A stretch of 18,182 bases of DNA from Spirogloea muscicola (taxonomy: Eukaryota > Streptophyta > Zygnematophyceae > Spirogloeales > Spirogloeaceae), in NCBI GenBank assembly GCA_009602725.1, contig WELB01000013.1, positions 779,603-797,784 of the forward strand. Reading direction: 5' to 3'. Numbering within the stretch: the stretch's first letter is position 1; each line of letters opens with the position of its first letter. Below are positions 1 to 9,180 of the stretch, one piece after another. Made by a program: the position numbers and the translations under genes. Below the pieces are notes generated by a model. That model ran no database searches. It was not told the DNA's origin and was given only the letters and a program-made list of their open reading frames with translations.

Positions 1-264
1 GTTCGCGCTGCCGCCGCCGAGCGGAGGCGCCGCCGCGGCCTGCGGGCCTATTGCCGGCCCATCGCTGGCGTCCAGCGCCAGCTGGCCGCCGTGGTGCAGG
101 AAGCGGCACGCGCTGCCGTGCTTGCAGTAGCCGCGCGCAAAGTAGAGGCACGGCCGCCACGCCGCCGCCGCCGCCGCCGCGTCGGCCGCGCTGCTGCCGT
201 ATAAGTACGCAATGTGGTCGTAGGCCCCGCCTGCGGAGGCGGCAGCGCCGGGGATGTCCGCCAT
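1..264 (-). CDS. CCCH-type zinc-finger protein, partial
   Basis: Read on the minus strand from ATG at 264-262, the frame stays open for 88 codons to the window edge, so the C-terminus lies outside. It carries one perfect CCCH finger, C-x7-C-x5-C-x3-H: Cys codons at 150-148, 126-124 and 108-106, His at 96-94. The core [15 protein letters not shown] closely resembles the finger of plant C3H proteins that pair it with an RRM, from which an RNA-binding role is inferred; no RRM is visible here. An Ala tract precedes the finger and a Gly/Pro/Ala-rich stretch follows. The frame is also open upstream to about 345 through a Pro tract, and TTGCAG at 300-295 looks like a splice acceptor, so ATG 264 may be internal and the true N-terminus could lie antisense to PurM. 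The finger is secure; the start is not. Confidence 0.8.
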   Translation of the reverse strand, partial: MADIPGAAASAGGAYDHIAYLYGSSAADAAAAAAAWRPCLYFARGYCKHGSACRFLHHGGQLALDASDGPAIGPQAAAAPPLGGGSAN

Positions 265-299
265 TGCCCGGCCGTAGCGCTCCTGATGAGGGAGCTGCA

Positions 300-300
<1 letters not shown>

Positions 301-335
<35 letters not shown>
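301..335. repeat. (CGG)n trinucleotide tract
   Basis: An uninterrupted CGG run of about 35 bases. It reads as Gly in the PurM frame on the plus strand, as Ala or Arg in the other plus frames, and as Pro in the CCCH frame on the minus strand. Such tracts vary in length and are prone to assembly error, which matters because the PurM frame is closed just upstream (TGA at 287-289). Confidence 0.9.
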
Positions 336-337
<2 letters not shown>

Positions 338-340
338 GGG

Positions 341-2372
341 CTGACTTACAGGGACGCCGGCGTGGACATCGACGCCGGCGCCGAGCTCGTGCGCCGCATC
401 GCCCGCATGGCCCCCGGCATCGGCGGCTTCGGCGGCCTCTTCCCCTTCGGTGCTGGCCGCCCTTAAACCCCGAACCCCGGACCTCATGCCCTCCACCCCG
501 GCTCTCACGGCGGCGGCGGCGACGGCGGCGGCGGGCTCTGACGGCTCGCGCCCTGGTCCGCCGGCTCACTGGCAGGCGACTCCTACCTTGTGGCTGGCAC
601 GGACGGCGTCGGCACCAAGCTCAAGCTCGCCTTCGAGATGCGCCGCCACGACACCATTGGCATCGACCTCGTGAGCGCCGCCGCTGCCGCCATTTTTGGC
701 CACCGCTGCTCCGCCGGCGCCATACTTCACTTGCTGGGACAGAAGGCACTGCCGCCGGAGTGCTTCTGGGTGCTGTGAAGCGCATGCCCAGACGCGCGGC
801 CCCTGACCGCAGACCGTACGGCGACTGGACCGGCACCGTAGCGGCACAGGTGGCAATGAGCGTGAACGACGTCGTCACGTCCGGCGCCGCGCCGCTCTTC
901 TTCCTGGACTATTATGCGACCGGGCGGCTGGACGTGGATGTCGCCGAGGCTGTCGTGCGCGGCATCGTCAACGGCTGCGAGCAGGCGGGCTGCGTGCTCC
1001 TGGGTGGCGAGGTGAGGTCCCCTCTGTGACACGCCTCCAGGGGCCCAGTGGTCGAGGGCAGTGCCACTGTTAAGGTCACCTTATGGTCAAGGCTTTACAG
1101 GTTACAGGTAGACTAACAAGAACGACGGACTCTAATTGACATTGTCATCAGGGTGTCGCAAGTTCAGCGCTTGCCCGCTCTCCCAAGCATACACCACTTG
1201 GGGCGCTCAGGTTGGATGCCAGGTTGAGTCTGGCTTGCCTGCGGTACTTGTAAAGTTTTGAAAGCTGCCGTTGGGTCGCTGCCTGGCGCCTTGCCTGGAG
1301 CAACCGAGCTACTTGTTGCCGTGTCCTGAACACATAGTAGCACTTCGCAAGCTCATGGGGTTGCTGGTCAATGGCCACATGAGCAGCCAACAGCTTAGCA
1401 GGCGAGCGCGCTACTGGCTGGGCAGACCGCAGAGATGCCAGGCTTCTACGCCGAGGGGGAGTACGACCTCAGCGGCTTTGCAGTCGGCGCTGTTAAGCGG
1501 GATTCTGTAATTGACGGCCGCAGCGTGGCGGAAGGTGACCGCCTCATCGCGCTTCCCAGTAGCGGCGTGCACTCCAATGGCTTCTCCCTTGTGCGCAAGT
1601 GAGTATACTGCGGTTCATGCGCTGGCAATACCAGTGAGTGGTGTGCCACCATAAGCCTGTCTTAGACCAACCATGCTCCGCGCCAAGAGTAATCAATGCA
1701 GCGGAATGTGGTGAAAACGCCGCAGGATCCTGGAAAGAACGGGGACGGCACTGGACGTGGTGCTGCCAGGCGGCAATGGCAGCGTCACAGTTGGAGAGGC
1801 GCTGCTGGCGCCGACAGTAATCTACGTACGCCAGGTTTGTCAGCAGCATCTGCATTTGCTGACAGGCTTGTTAAATGTGCGATTCTGTGGCAACAACTCC
1901 ACCTGATTTTAGTTGTTTTGGCGGCCGCAACGACAACTGCGCAGGTGCTGGACCTCGTTGCGCAGGGTGGCGTGCGTGCCATTGCTCACATTACCGGCGG
2001 CGGCTTCACTGACAACATACCACGCGTTTTGCCGAGCGGCCTGGCCGCTGCTGTCCGGATGGGCTCATGGCACGTGCCAGCCATCTTCCGGTGGCTGCAG
2101 GAGGTTCGTGGACCAATGCCTGACCGCACATCACTTCTTCTTGGCCGCACTGCACTCGAAGTGACTGTGCAGGTCTAACACGGCAGTGTGCACCACAGGC
2201 CGGCGGGGTTGACGAGGCCGAGATGTTTCGCACGTTCAATATGGGCGTAGGCATGGTCCTGGTGGTTGGCGCAGGGGCAGCCAACCAGGCCCTGGACACA
2301 TTACTGGAGTCGGGCTCGGCATTTGAGATAGGCCGAATTGTCCAAGGAGACGGCGTGAAGTACACCTCTTGA
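341..2372 (+). CDS. PUR5: Phosphoribosylformylglycinamidine cyclo-ligase (AIR synthetase), 5' end unresolved
   Basis: AIR synthetase (EC 6.3.3.1) converts FGAM plus ATP to aminoimidazole ribonucleotide, the fifth step of purine synthesis; in plants it works in plastids. Seven exons: 341-449, 576-670, 850-1011, 1426-1598, 1726-1834, 1945-2103 and 2199-2372. All introns are GT-AG (126, 179, 414, 127, 110 and 95 bases) and all phases agree, giving 326 residues. Family motifs in order: [22 protein letters not shown], the ATP-site [50 protein letters not shown] and [11 protein letters not shown]. The product is the monofunctional plant/bacterial type, with no fused PurN or PurD. Upstream, the frame is open only to 290 and holds a Gly tract but no ATG, so the start and any transit peptide must lie in another exon or behind a sequence error. 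The stop is TGA 2370-2372. Confidence 0.96.
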
Positions 2373-2992
2373 TCCATCAATCTTGGAATAGTGCTTACTG
2401 ATGTCACTTTGCTTCACGTCCAGATGGGCAGCCACCTTGTTCTGGGCCCAATTTTGCAGGTACAACTCTTGTGCGGTTCTGGACCAGAGCTCGGTCTTGC
2501 TTGTGGCCTGCTGTGGTTCTTAAGCAGCGTCTGACAGCTGCAGCATGGCAAGCGGCCCACAACAGTATCGTTATTACTCTTTCAAGTGCATGCCAGGCTG
2601 GCCTGGCCATGCAGCGGTCTCTTTGCAGTGGCTACAATCAATTCCCACATCTCAATGGAGCAGCCAAGTGTCTGTACATACCGGCGCGCACATCCCTACG
2701 GCTGGCTGCATGTGGCAGCCGCAGAGCGTCTGTACAAGTAACTAGTTGGACAGGGCGAGCTAAGGAGGACTCTGCAAGCAGGGCAATGATGCTGCTTCCT
2801 GCCTCGATCCTCAATCTAGAAATGAATGTGCTCCAAGTGGGCAAGCAAAAGCAGCAGAGCTCGCAATGGAATGGTGGGATGTAGCAGGAAGGAGCTCAGG
2901 GCTATGGGCAGGCGGATGCAGTGAAGTTCCAGGGCAGCAAATCTGATCTGCCACATGTTGGTGGAGGGTCCACTGCAACTCCGCCTGTCTCT
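2373..2992. other. Convergent intergenic region
   Basis: This stretch lies between the stops of PurM (plus) and the WASP-like gene (minus), so it should hold both 3' UTRs. Several ORFs of 60-140 codons occur on both strands, but none shows a known motif or a convincing splice pattern. No clear algal TGTAA polyadenylation signal was seen. Confidence 0.5.
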
Positions 2993-5719
2993 TCATGGCC
3001 GTCCTGATTCGTTTCTGTGAAGCCACAGATGAGACGACAATGTCTTTGTCACCCCTTGCCGAGCCTGCGTGCCTGCCATGACCTCTGGTGCATCGGCGTA
3101 CTCTTGAGGGGGTGGTGGTGGAGGGTCGTCACAATCAGAGTCCTCCTCGTCTGAGCAGACTCACACCAACAGGCTAAGTGTGGAAATGAAGATGTATGGG
3201 AGCAAGCACACAACCACTATGGACCTATTGCACATATGCTGCAACATTGACAGATCCAACGACTATATACACTCATGGCAGCTTGATGAAATGGAAGCGA
3301 CACATGAGGATCTGGCGACACGTCAATCGTAGAGTGCGTGGATCTTGCACCTGACGAGGAGCTACCAGCGTCCCACTGACCAGCCGAGTAAGCATCATGG
3401 AACCAATGGGGATCCTGAGGCTGGGCAAAGTCTGACAATGGTGCAAAAGCGAAGTTGGCCTTTGTCTTGAATTCATCCATCTGCAAAAGAGGAGGAGACC
3501 TGCCTGAGACACAGTAGCAGCTTCTAGAATGTCAAACAACAGAAAGGACGTCCACCTTCGCATGGCACAGGGAAGACTTTCACCTAGGTCTTTTGCACAT
3601 GGGAGGACTCCCTAGTACCTCTGCCTTTAAGCTACGCAGACTTCGTATCACACATGGTTTCATGCAAAGAAGGCTTGGCACATCACCCAGGAAGGTTCAG
3701 AGGTGGCGTGAAAGTCCCAGCCAATGTGTCCAAGATGCTTGACATCTGTAGGGTAGCCAATGTCCATGTCTGGGAGGTTGTTACCTGGACATTGCCGGAC
3801 AAGCTTCAGTAGCAAGACAATTCTGCATTCCTTGAATAATCGTTCACAATCTGCATGCATGAGGCAGCACCATATGCTGCATGCACCAAGACGTGTCAGT
3901 GGAGGCTCCACTGGCTTACCTCGACTTATGCTCAGTACACTTGCAAGCCGTAAGCGGACCTTCTTCTTGTGTCCAGGTCTCCGAGTTGTAGCACTGGACT
4001 GGGCAGAACCACGACGCCTGGGTAACGGAGGAGCTGACTTTGTCTTCCGGAGCACCCTTGCTTGCTCACTGGATTGCTGTTTTTGAGGATCTGCAAAGAG
4101 CCGTAATGTACAACACCCTGTTGATAGATGACAAGAAACGCCGCAACTACTCTCTGTTGCAAGAAAGTCAGGAAATATTCTTAAGATTAGTCATGCCAGG
4201 CAGTTGTTTGCTTTCCTGCTCTCAGCTACAACAGGCAATAAGACTGGCAAGTCAGAGGACAAATATGTGTCGACATCTACACATGATTTGCATCTCATGC
4301 TCACCTTCCTTGGAGGCAGCTGATCCACGTTTGGGGAGGCTCCTGTAAGTCACAATGGAGTCTGCTCCCTCGTGACTCGAGCTTGGCCTCCCTGACCGAG
4401 GTATCTCAGACTTACTACGTGAGACTTTCTTAAGGGAACAGCCTGCCCACTGGCTCGGGTCTCCAAGACCATGAGAGATCTTGTTGCCGATTGTCAATGC
4501 AGCTTCCATATCGCTGAATCCAAGCCCAACAAAGGCCCCATTCTGCAGAGCAAGAGAGCACAACAAGAGCACCTCATGCTAATGCAGACTATGCCACATA
4601 GTAAACAGAACAGCTGAGTACCAAGCATGTTCTCATGTACGTCATGGTACAATACGAGAGTGCTTAAGTATAGGGCTGATGCTAGGCCACGGGCTTGACC
4701 TGCTGACGAAGAGCAAAGAACCTCTTAGCAGGAGCAGAGAAATAGCTTGGAGCCCGGAGAGTATACTCAAACAGTATCTGACCATCCTGTTGAAATCGGC
4801 ACAATGGTATCAATTATCTGAGCACCTCAGGGGCTTGCAGTTTGAACATGACATTGTGACACTCCGTACAACTTCCACGTGTAAGAGAAAGCTGCTAAGG
4901 TAGTAGAGGCTGATTTGTCTGATCGTTCTTCAATTTCATTGCAGACTTCACTAGATGGCCAGCAAAGGTGCAAGCTACTGGCTCGCTGGACTGGCTTGCT
5001 CGGATTGGGAGGGGAAGTACTTGCAAGATGTGCATTTCACTATTTTGCAATGAATGTGCCAAGAGCATTAATTGCATGTCCTAGATTTGCCATAGTAAAT
5101 CAACACAAGCCTACACTGCAATCTGCACTTACAAGAAGGTCCTGAAGCTCAAATTTGAAGGCGCCTGGACCAAGCGAATGCACGTGAAGCTCTCCTATTG
5201 CGCCCTTCAAGTTCCAGAAGCGGCTGCCCCGCAGAGCTTCGTACATTGTGACAGGGCACCTTGCCTGAAAACAAGACATGGTGTCCATGCATGTGAACCT
5301 CGACTGCATGAGCCGTGAGGTGCTAAGCCTCGTCTTCTCACGTACAGGAGAGCAAGTAGCAGAGCCTTTGCATCAACAATTTTGCTTTGGGCAAGGAATC
5401 CGATGTATGACTCAAGCGCACACCCTGGTATGTAAGCATGCATGATGACGCCTGGCCAGGCAAGCTCGTATGCGCACTTCTTGCGACCACACGTCCTACT
5501 TGAGAAAGTACCAAGCGCGAGGCCGAGGCTCGGTATTCTGCCAGAGTATCGTGGCAGACCAACGGCCGAAGGCCAGTCCTTCAACATGCCAGTGGCAGAT
5601 CCGAGGCCCGACTGGAGCCTCCAAGCTAAGTCATTGGCCCCCGCCGACGGTCAAGCGCTGACGAGGGCGCAAGTCAGGGTGCTTACCACGGCAGTGGCGC
5701 CCGGGCAGGACTTCTCCAT
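2993..5719 (-). CDS. WASP-like protein: WH1 domain, basic region, CRIB motif, acidic/proline tail
   Basis: Eight exons on the minus strand: 5719-5687, 5264-5133, 4786-4700, 4542-4305, 4090-3920, about 3769-3687, 3480-3351 and 3150-2993. All introns are GT-AG and all phases match, giving about 343 residues. The first four exons read as a WH1/EVH1 domain: [39 protein letters not shown], then [14 protein letters not shown], matching the WASP/Ena strand order. A Lys/Arg stretch ([11 protein letters not shown]) precedes a CRIB motif, [17 protein letters not shown], which in this family binds GTP-loaded Rho/Rac/ROP GTPases. The tail holds [15 protein letters not shown] and ends 38 codons later, with no WH2 or VCA segment. 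The start ATG 5719 is the first in-frame Met of the WH1 exon; the frame is open 21 codons further up, so an upstream exon is possible. Exon 6 could instead begin at 3850 or 3785, both in phase. Binding to actin or Arp2/3 is not shown. Confidence 0.8.
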
Positions 5720-6420
5720 CTCCGACGCCACCGGGCGGGCGACGGAGGGCCAATCGATGTCCCCCTCGCGTGGCCCCTCTCATGCTAGAGCGGCCCGGCG
5801 GCAGCATTGCCGGCTGCCATCAGCAGCGCGGCGGCTCACATGGCGCCAGATCTGAAGTCGGGCCCCGGCGCTGGCCGGGGACCGAGGACGGGTAGCGGCA
5901 AGCCCGCAAAGCGCAGCACGATCTCCCGGCAGTCCCTCGGGAGCTCCAGTGAGCTTCTCAGCCAATTTCGAATCTTATCCGGCTACGGATGTGAATGCCC
6001 GCCGCTGGCCTGCGTTGCAGGCCGGGCCCGCAGGAAGCGCCGCGGGCGCTGCGCGCGGCGCAGCGCGCGGCGGCGTCGGCGGCGCGGACTGCGGGCGCAG
6101 ATGGCCGCTGGACGAGGCGAAGCGGTCTGGATGACAAGGGCCGCCCCCCGGTCCGAGTTACCCGCCCGCGCCGTTAGCGTTGACCTGCGGGCCGCTTTGC
6201 GCGCGCCGGCGGTAGTCACCTCCAAACCGCCGTCAACTTCCAGGCAGCTTGTCAGGGTATGTCCAAGCCGCCGATGAAGTTCATCGGACGGTTCACAGGC
6301 GACATTCCGGCACGCTTCCGTCGTTCGCCGACATTTCGTAGAGCCGTCCGCCGCTCGCGGGGGGCCCGGGGGGGGCCCGGGGGGGCGGTCGAGTACGTCG
6401 GGACTCTGGGCCGCGAGCCC
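5720..6420. other. GC-rich upstream region with one unplaced ORF
   Basis: This CpG-rich stretch is upstream of the WASP-like gene and likely holds its promoter. On the minus strand 5982-5836 is an open frame of 48 codons that looks exon-like (KIRNWLRSSLELPRDCREI), preceded by a possible acceptor at its upstream TAG. It ends at a GTGAGC donor-like site but does not join the next exon in phase, so it was not added to the gene. Other ORFs here are Arg/Ala-rich low complexity and are probably chance products of GC content. At 6358-6388 there is a G-rich run. Confidence 0.45.
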
Positions 6421-6423
6421 CTG

Positions 6424-7135
6424 TCCCCATTTGTTGGCTGGCTTGTCTCACAGCTCCGCCCCGTTCGGAAGAGAGAAGACAGGCTCCTTCAAACGAAGCT
6501 GCTACTTCTTCTCAGCTCTTGCAAATCAAGGCAATGGCTGTAAGAGGCCAGCGCAAAAGAAAGAAAGCCTCACTCGTGCTCAAAAGGAAGATCAACTTCA
6601 TTTAGCTTCTCCGTGCACAGAGGAAAGATGGCTTTGAAAGATATAGATGTTTGTGATAGGCTGTGAGAAGCCAGCTCAAAAACGACCTGGACAAGGTCCG
6701 CTGGGGCCACAGAGCGCTAAAGCACACAGCTGCACAGGACTGTTATGCGCATGCGGAGAAGCTGAGCGAGCGACCCAGCGGCAGCCTTCTCCTTTGTGGG
6801 CTGGCTTTCCACAGCCCTCGCACGCCATTGTGATGAGCGGCTTCTCTCTTACACTTTTGTGACAGCCACCGCCGGCTCTGCATTTTGCTCTCTCTCTGTA
6901 CTTTTCTTTTCGGCACTTTTTGGTTTTTGGATGATGTCCATTCTTTTTGGGCTGGCTTTGTCAGCCCCTCTCCTCGATGGGCAGGCACTTTCGTCTGTGA
7001 CGGCCAGTGGCACATGACAGCCGATAAGACGAGGATAGGAGAAGCAGCTCTTCCAGAAGAACTAGCTCTTCCGAAGGGGGCGAGGGCTGAGGAGAGCCAG
7101 CCCACAGGGATTTGTACAAGGTCCAATCAAAGAGA
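6424..7135. repeat. Cluster of degenerate R1 repeats, both orientations
   Basis: At least six diverged copies of one short repeat lie here. The core reads GGGCTGGCTTT, a few bases, then CAGCCC, which can fold as a small hairpin. It is usually flanked by GTCCATTCTTTTT on one side and TGGGCNNGCAC-like sequence on the other. Forward copies are near 6430-6460, 6795-6830 and 6935-7005; reverse copies near 6541-6580, 6656-6705 and 7080-7130. No gene is supported in this stretch; its ORFs overlap the repeats. Confidence 0.75.
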
Positions 7136-7158
7136 AATCTCTAAGAGTAATGGCAATG

Positions 7159-7161
<3 letters not shown>

Positions 7162-7197
<36 letters not shown>
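7162..7197. repeat. (GA)18 microsatellite
   Basis: An uninterrupted GA dinucleotide run. It directly abuts the R1 copy at 7198-7290; the related reverse copy near 9650 has only a short CT run inside it, so the microsatellite probably expanded from the repeat. Confidence 0.97.
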
Positions 7198-7200
<3 letters not shown>

Positions 7201-7440
7201 GGCTCTCCCAATGGGGGCAAGCGCTGTGAGAAGCCAGCCCGAAAAGAATTGACAAGGTTCGAAGGGGCCAAAGTACGAGCTAAGCAGCGACTGCGGGGCC
7301 TGAAGAGGCTATGGCAGAACGGGGGAGGATGGACCAGTTAGTAGTTACGAGTGAGGAGCCTCACATCCGACAGACTAGCTGCCGGTAAACTATACCCCTG
7401 ACGAAAGCCGGAGGCCGCAAAGGCCTCCGGCTCGTGTGTG
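7198..7440 (-). mobile_element. Inverted partial copy of the LINE 3' end plus R1 tail
   Basis: Read on the minus strand this matches the plus-strand stretch at about 9385-9690. In order: CTTTCGTCAGGGG, a CCGGCAGCTAGTCTGTCGG block, GAGGCTCCTCACTCGTA, TGGTCCATCCTCC, a block containing AGCCTCTTCAGGCCCC, CCCCTTCGAACCTTGTCAA, then GGGCTGGCTTCTCACAGC. By eye the two copies agree at the large majority of positions over the roughly 140-base distal part. The 9.4 kb copy carries an extra insert. The start of the block also matches the end of the LINE-like ORF fragment near 9036-9080, which places it at the LINE 3' end. No coding capacity remains. Confidence 0.75.
7406..7432. other. Perfect 11-bp stem-loop
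   Basis: Arms 7406-7416 and 7422-7432 (AGCCGGAGGCC and its complement) flank the loop GCAAA. It lies in the LINE 3'-end fragment just before the CTTTCG block. It could be a retained 3'-terminal hairpin of the element, but the other copies do not keep a comparable stem. Confidence 0.7.
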
Positions 7441-7960
7441 AGAGGCCACCCCAGTTAGAATTCATAAGGTCCAAATGAGGTCATTAAAGATCAGGTCAAT
7501 AAGCAATGTGGCGCGCGAGCATGGCGCTGGTGCTCAGCCACGACTGTTGCAGTCGACTAATTGTCAAACCAAGCATTGTCTCAAGTGGGGGCTATGTGCA
7601 TCAATTAGTGTTGGTAGACAACCGTCAACGGGCCCACCTAAGCTAGCGCGGCCGAGGCGGCGGCCGCGGCGGCGGGCACTGTCGCCTCCGAGCCCGGTGG
7701 ATCCTGCACGTGGAGGACACGTGCCGCATATTCAATGCCGCTGCTTGCCACCGCGGCAGGCTTAGCCGGCTACCTTGGTTGGACACGTGGCGGGTAGTGA
7801 TGGCTCCCCCGGGTTGCCAGGTGGCAGCCTTAGGGGGACAGGCGTTGCGTTCACACGTTGTGAACATTTAGCACCTGGCCTTCGAGCTTAAGCTCCCATT
7901 CGGTGTAGTCTCTTGCATAGCTTGCATAGCCGTGTGGGGTTTGGCGCCATCCGGCCCCTT
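7441..7960. other. Gap without a supported gene
   Basis: It begins with a degraded reverse R1 copy (7438-7475), then holds GC-rich unique-looking sequence at 7640-7860. Short open frames occur on both strands but none matches a family I recognise. A 7-bp inverted repeat, GTTCACA/TGTGAAC, sits at 7849-7865. Confidence 0.4.
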
Positions 7961-7961
7961 C

Positions 7962-8050
7962 AGACCTTGTCCATTCTTTGGGCTGGCCTCTCACAGCCAC
8001 CAGTCACTTTGGAAGCAGCTGTTCTTCTGAACTGGCCTTTCACAGCCATT
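7962..8050 (+). repeat. R1 repeat copy
   Basis: It contains CCTTGTCCATTCTTTGGGC followed by TGGCCTCTCACAGCCACCAG and TTTGGAAGCAGCTG. This is one of the fuller copies. The block after the core (CACCAGT...TTGGAAGC) recurs in reverse at 9810-9840 and 15905-15930, which helps define the repeat as more than the short core. Confidence 0.75.
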
Positions 8051-8183
8051 GCCGTAAATTGGATGAGCTGCTTCTACTTTTAACAGCCGTTAGTAGAGCT
8101 CAATTCTTTACAGCAGCTTTTAGAAAACCATTTGAATTAGTTTGAAGACCAGTGTGAAAATGTGTGTACTCTCAAGTCCCTTG

Positions 8184-8480
8184 TGTATTGAACCGTATCG
8201 CAAAATTAGCACAAGACTCATATGTATATGTAATTCACCGAGGACATTTAGCCTCTCTCAAGCGAACTTATCTTCAATTAAGTTGACACAAGTATAAGAA
8301 TACACATATTTACACATTGGTCTCCAAATTATCTTGTTACAACTCAATCAAGTTGGCTTTTCATAGAGAGGCTGAATGTCCTCTGTGAATGACATAAATA
8401 TCTGAGTCTTGTAAACAATACGAGGATAGGGTTCAACACACATGAGTCTTGTGATAATTAGGAGGATAGGGTTCAATACA
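8184..8480. mobile_element. AT-rich element with long inverted ends (MITE-like)
   Basis: The left arm, from 8184 (TGTATTGAACC) to about 8258 (TAGCCTCTCT), is repeated in inverted orientation from about 8364 to 8480. Matching blocks are ACAAGACTCA, ATTCACNGAGGACATT and CAGCCTCTCT. The right end carries its terminal segment twice in tandem (8404-8443 and 8444-8482), each with GAGTCTTGT then GAGGATAGGGTTCAA. The element is much more AT-rich than its surroundings and encodes nothing. No clear target-site duplication was seen, so the boundaries are set by where the arms stop matching. Confidence 0.75.
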
Positions 8481-8599
8481 TAATGGCCTTAAATTATGCC
8501 CTTGTTCACATCAGAGTAGACATACAAGTCGTCCTTCATGTGCTGGGTCCCGGAGGGACAGGGATGTCACTCTGCAGCGATCCCTGGCACCTTCTCGTC

Positions 8600-8665
8600 C
8601 TTTGTTCATTCTTTTTTGGGCTGGCTTTTTCCAGCCCCTATCGTCAATGGGCGAGCCCTTCTTCC
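8600..8665 (+). repeat. R1 copy, left arm of an inverted pair
   Basis: It contains TTCATTCTTTTTTGGGCTGG, then CCAGCCCCT and AATGGGCG. The reverse complement of 9120-9176 matches it closely, so the LINE fragment between them is bracketed by inverted R1 copies. Confidence 0.8.
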
Positions 8666-9115
8666 CTTGCGCGCATCATTGCTGATGTGGTCACCACTGA
8701 TGTGGTCGACCGCTCCAATCCGGGGCATTCTGCCGCGCGGGGTGGCCAGGCTGCGGCGAAAGCCGCTCGCTGCAAGGCGGCCAAACATGCTGATCACCCG
8801 GCTGGGGACGAGTTCGTACCCCTGGCCGTGGATGTACACGGGGCTCTCGGGTCCCCGTGGCTCGACCTGCTGGCCAAGCTTGCGCGGCGCGCTGTGTCCC
8901 GCAGGCAAGGTGAGCCGGCTAACTTCAATGCCGCTAGCTCATGGGCCCAAGTTTATCGCATGCGGTTGTCAGTCTCCCTTCAGCGGTCCATGGCACACGC
9001 CTTGCATCTGCCGGGCTCTCGCTGCAACCTCTGGCTTTCGCCAGGGGGATCGGCGATTAGTCTGTCGGATTTGAAGCTACGAGTGAGGTACTCGTAGCTA
9101 CTGAGTGGTCCATCC
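8666..9115 (+). pseudogene. Truncated LINE-type retrotransposon ORF, C-terminal part
   Basis: The frame containing 8690-9097 is open and ends TAG at 9095-9097. Its product carries ADVVTTDVVDRS, a Lys/Ala-rich AAKAARCKAAKHA and DEFVPLAVDVHGALGS, then a helix WAQVYRMRLSVSLQRS. This order resembles the region downstream of the reverse transcriptase in algal non-LTR elements. The RT domain itself is absent, so this is a 5'-truncated copy. The frame is still open, so it may be fairly young, or the open frame may be chance. After the coding part come the CTTTCG and TAGTCTGTCGG blocks shared with the copies at 7.3 and 9.4 kb, taken as the element's 3' end. The assignment rests on remembered family character, not alignment. 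Confidence 0.6.
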
Positions 9116-9119
9116 TCAG

Positions 9120-9180
9120 AAGTGCGCGCCCATAGAGAAGAGGGGCTGGCAAAGCCAGCCCAAAAAAGAATGGACAATGT
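9120..9180 (-). repeat. R1 copy, right arm of an inverted pair
   Basis: This is the reverse partner of 8600-8665. Its core forms a perfect 8-bp stem, GGGCTGGC-AAA-GCCAGCCC, followed by CAAAAAAGAATGGACAATG. Confidence 0.8.

Noticed and set aside
48-569. Arg-rich 173-codon minus-strand ORF
   Set aside because: Low-complexity product of the CGG tracts, out of frame with the CCCH finger and antisense to PurM exon 1.
214-1029. 271-codon plus-strand ORF treated as one gene
   Set aside because: It merges intron sequence with PurM exon 3; the spliced model explains the conserved motifs better.
5207-5587. Minus-strand 126-codon ORF as an extra WASP-like exon
   Set aside because: It lies in the first intron; exons 1 and 2 already join in phase and continue the WH1 domain without it.
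7198-7300. Intact tRNA gene, suggested by GGTTCGAAGG
   Set aside because: No acceptor stem or anticodon arm can be drawn around the B-box-like motif.
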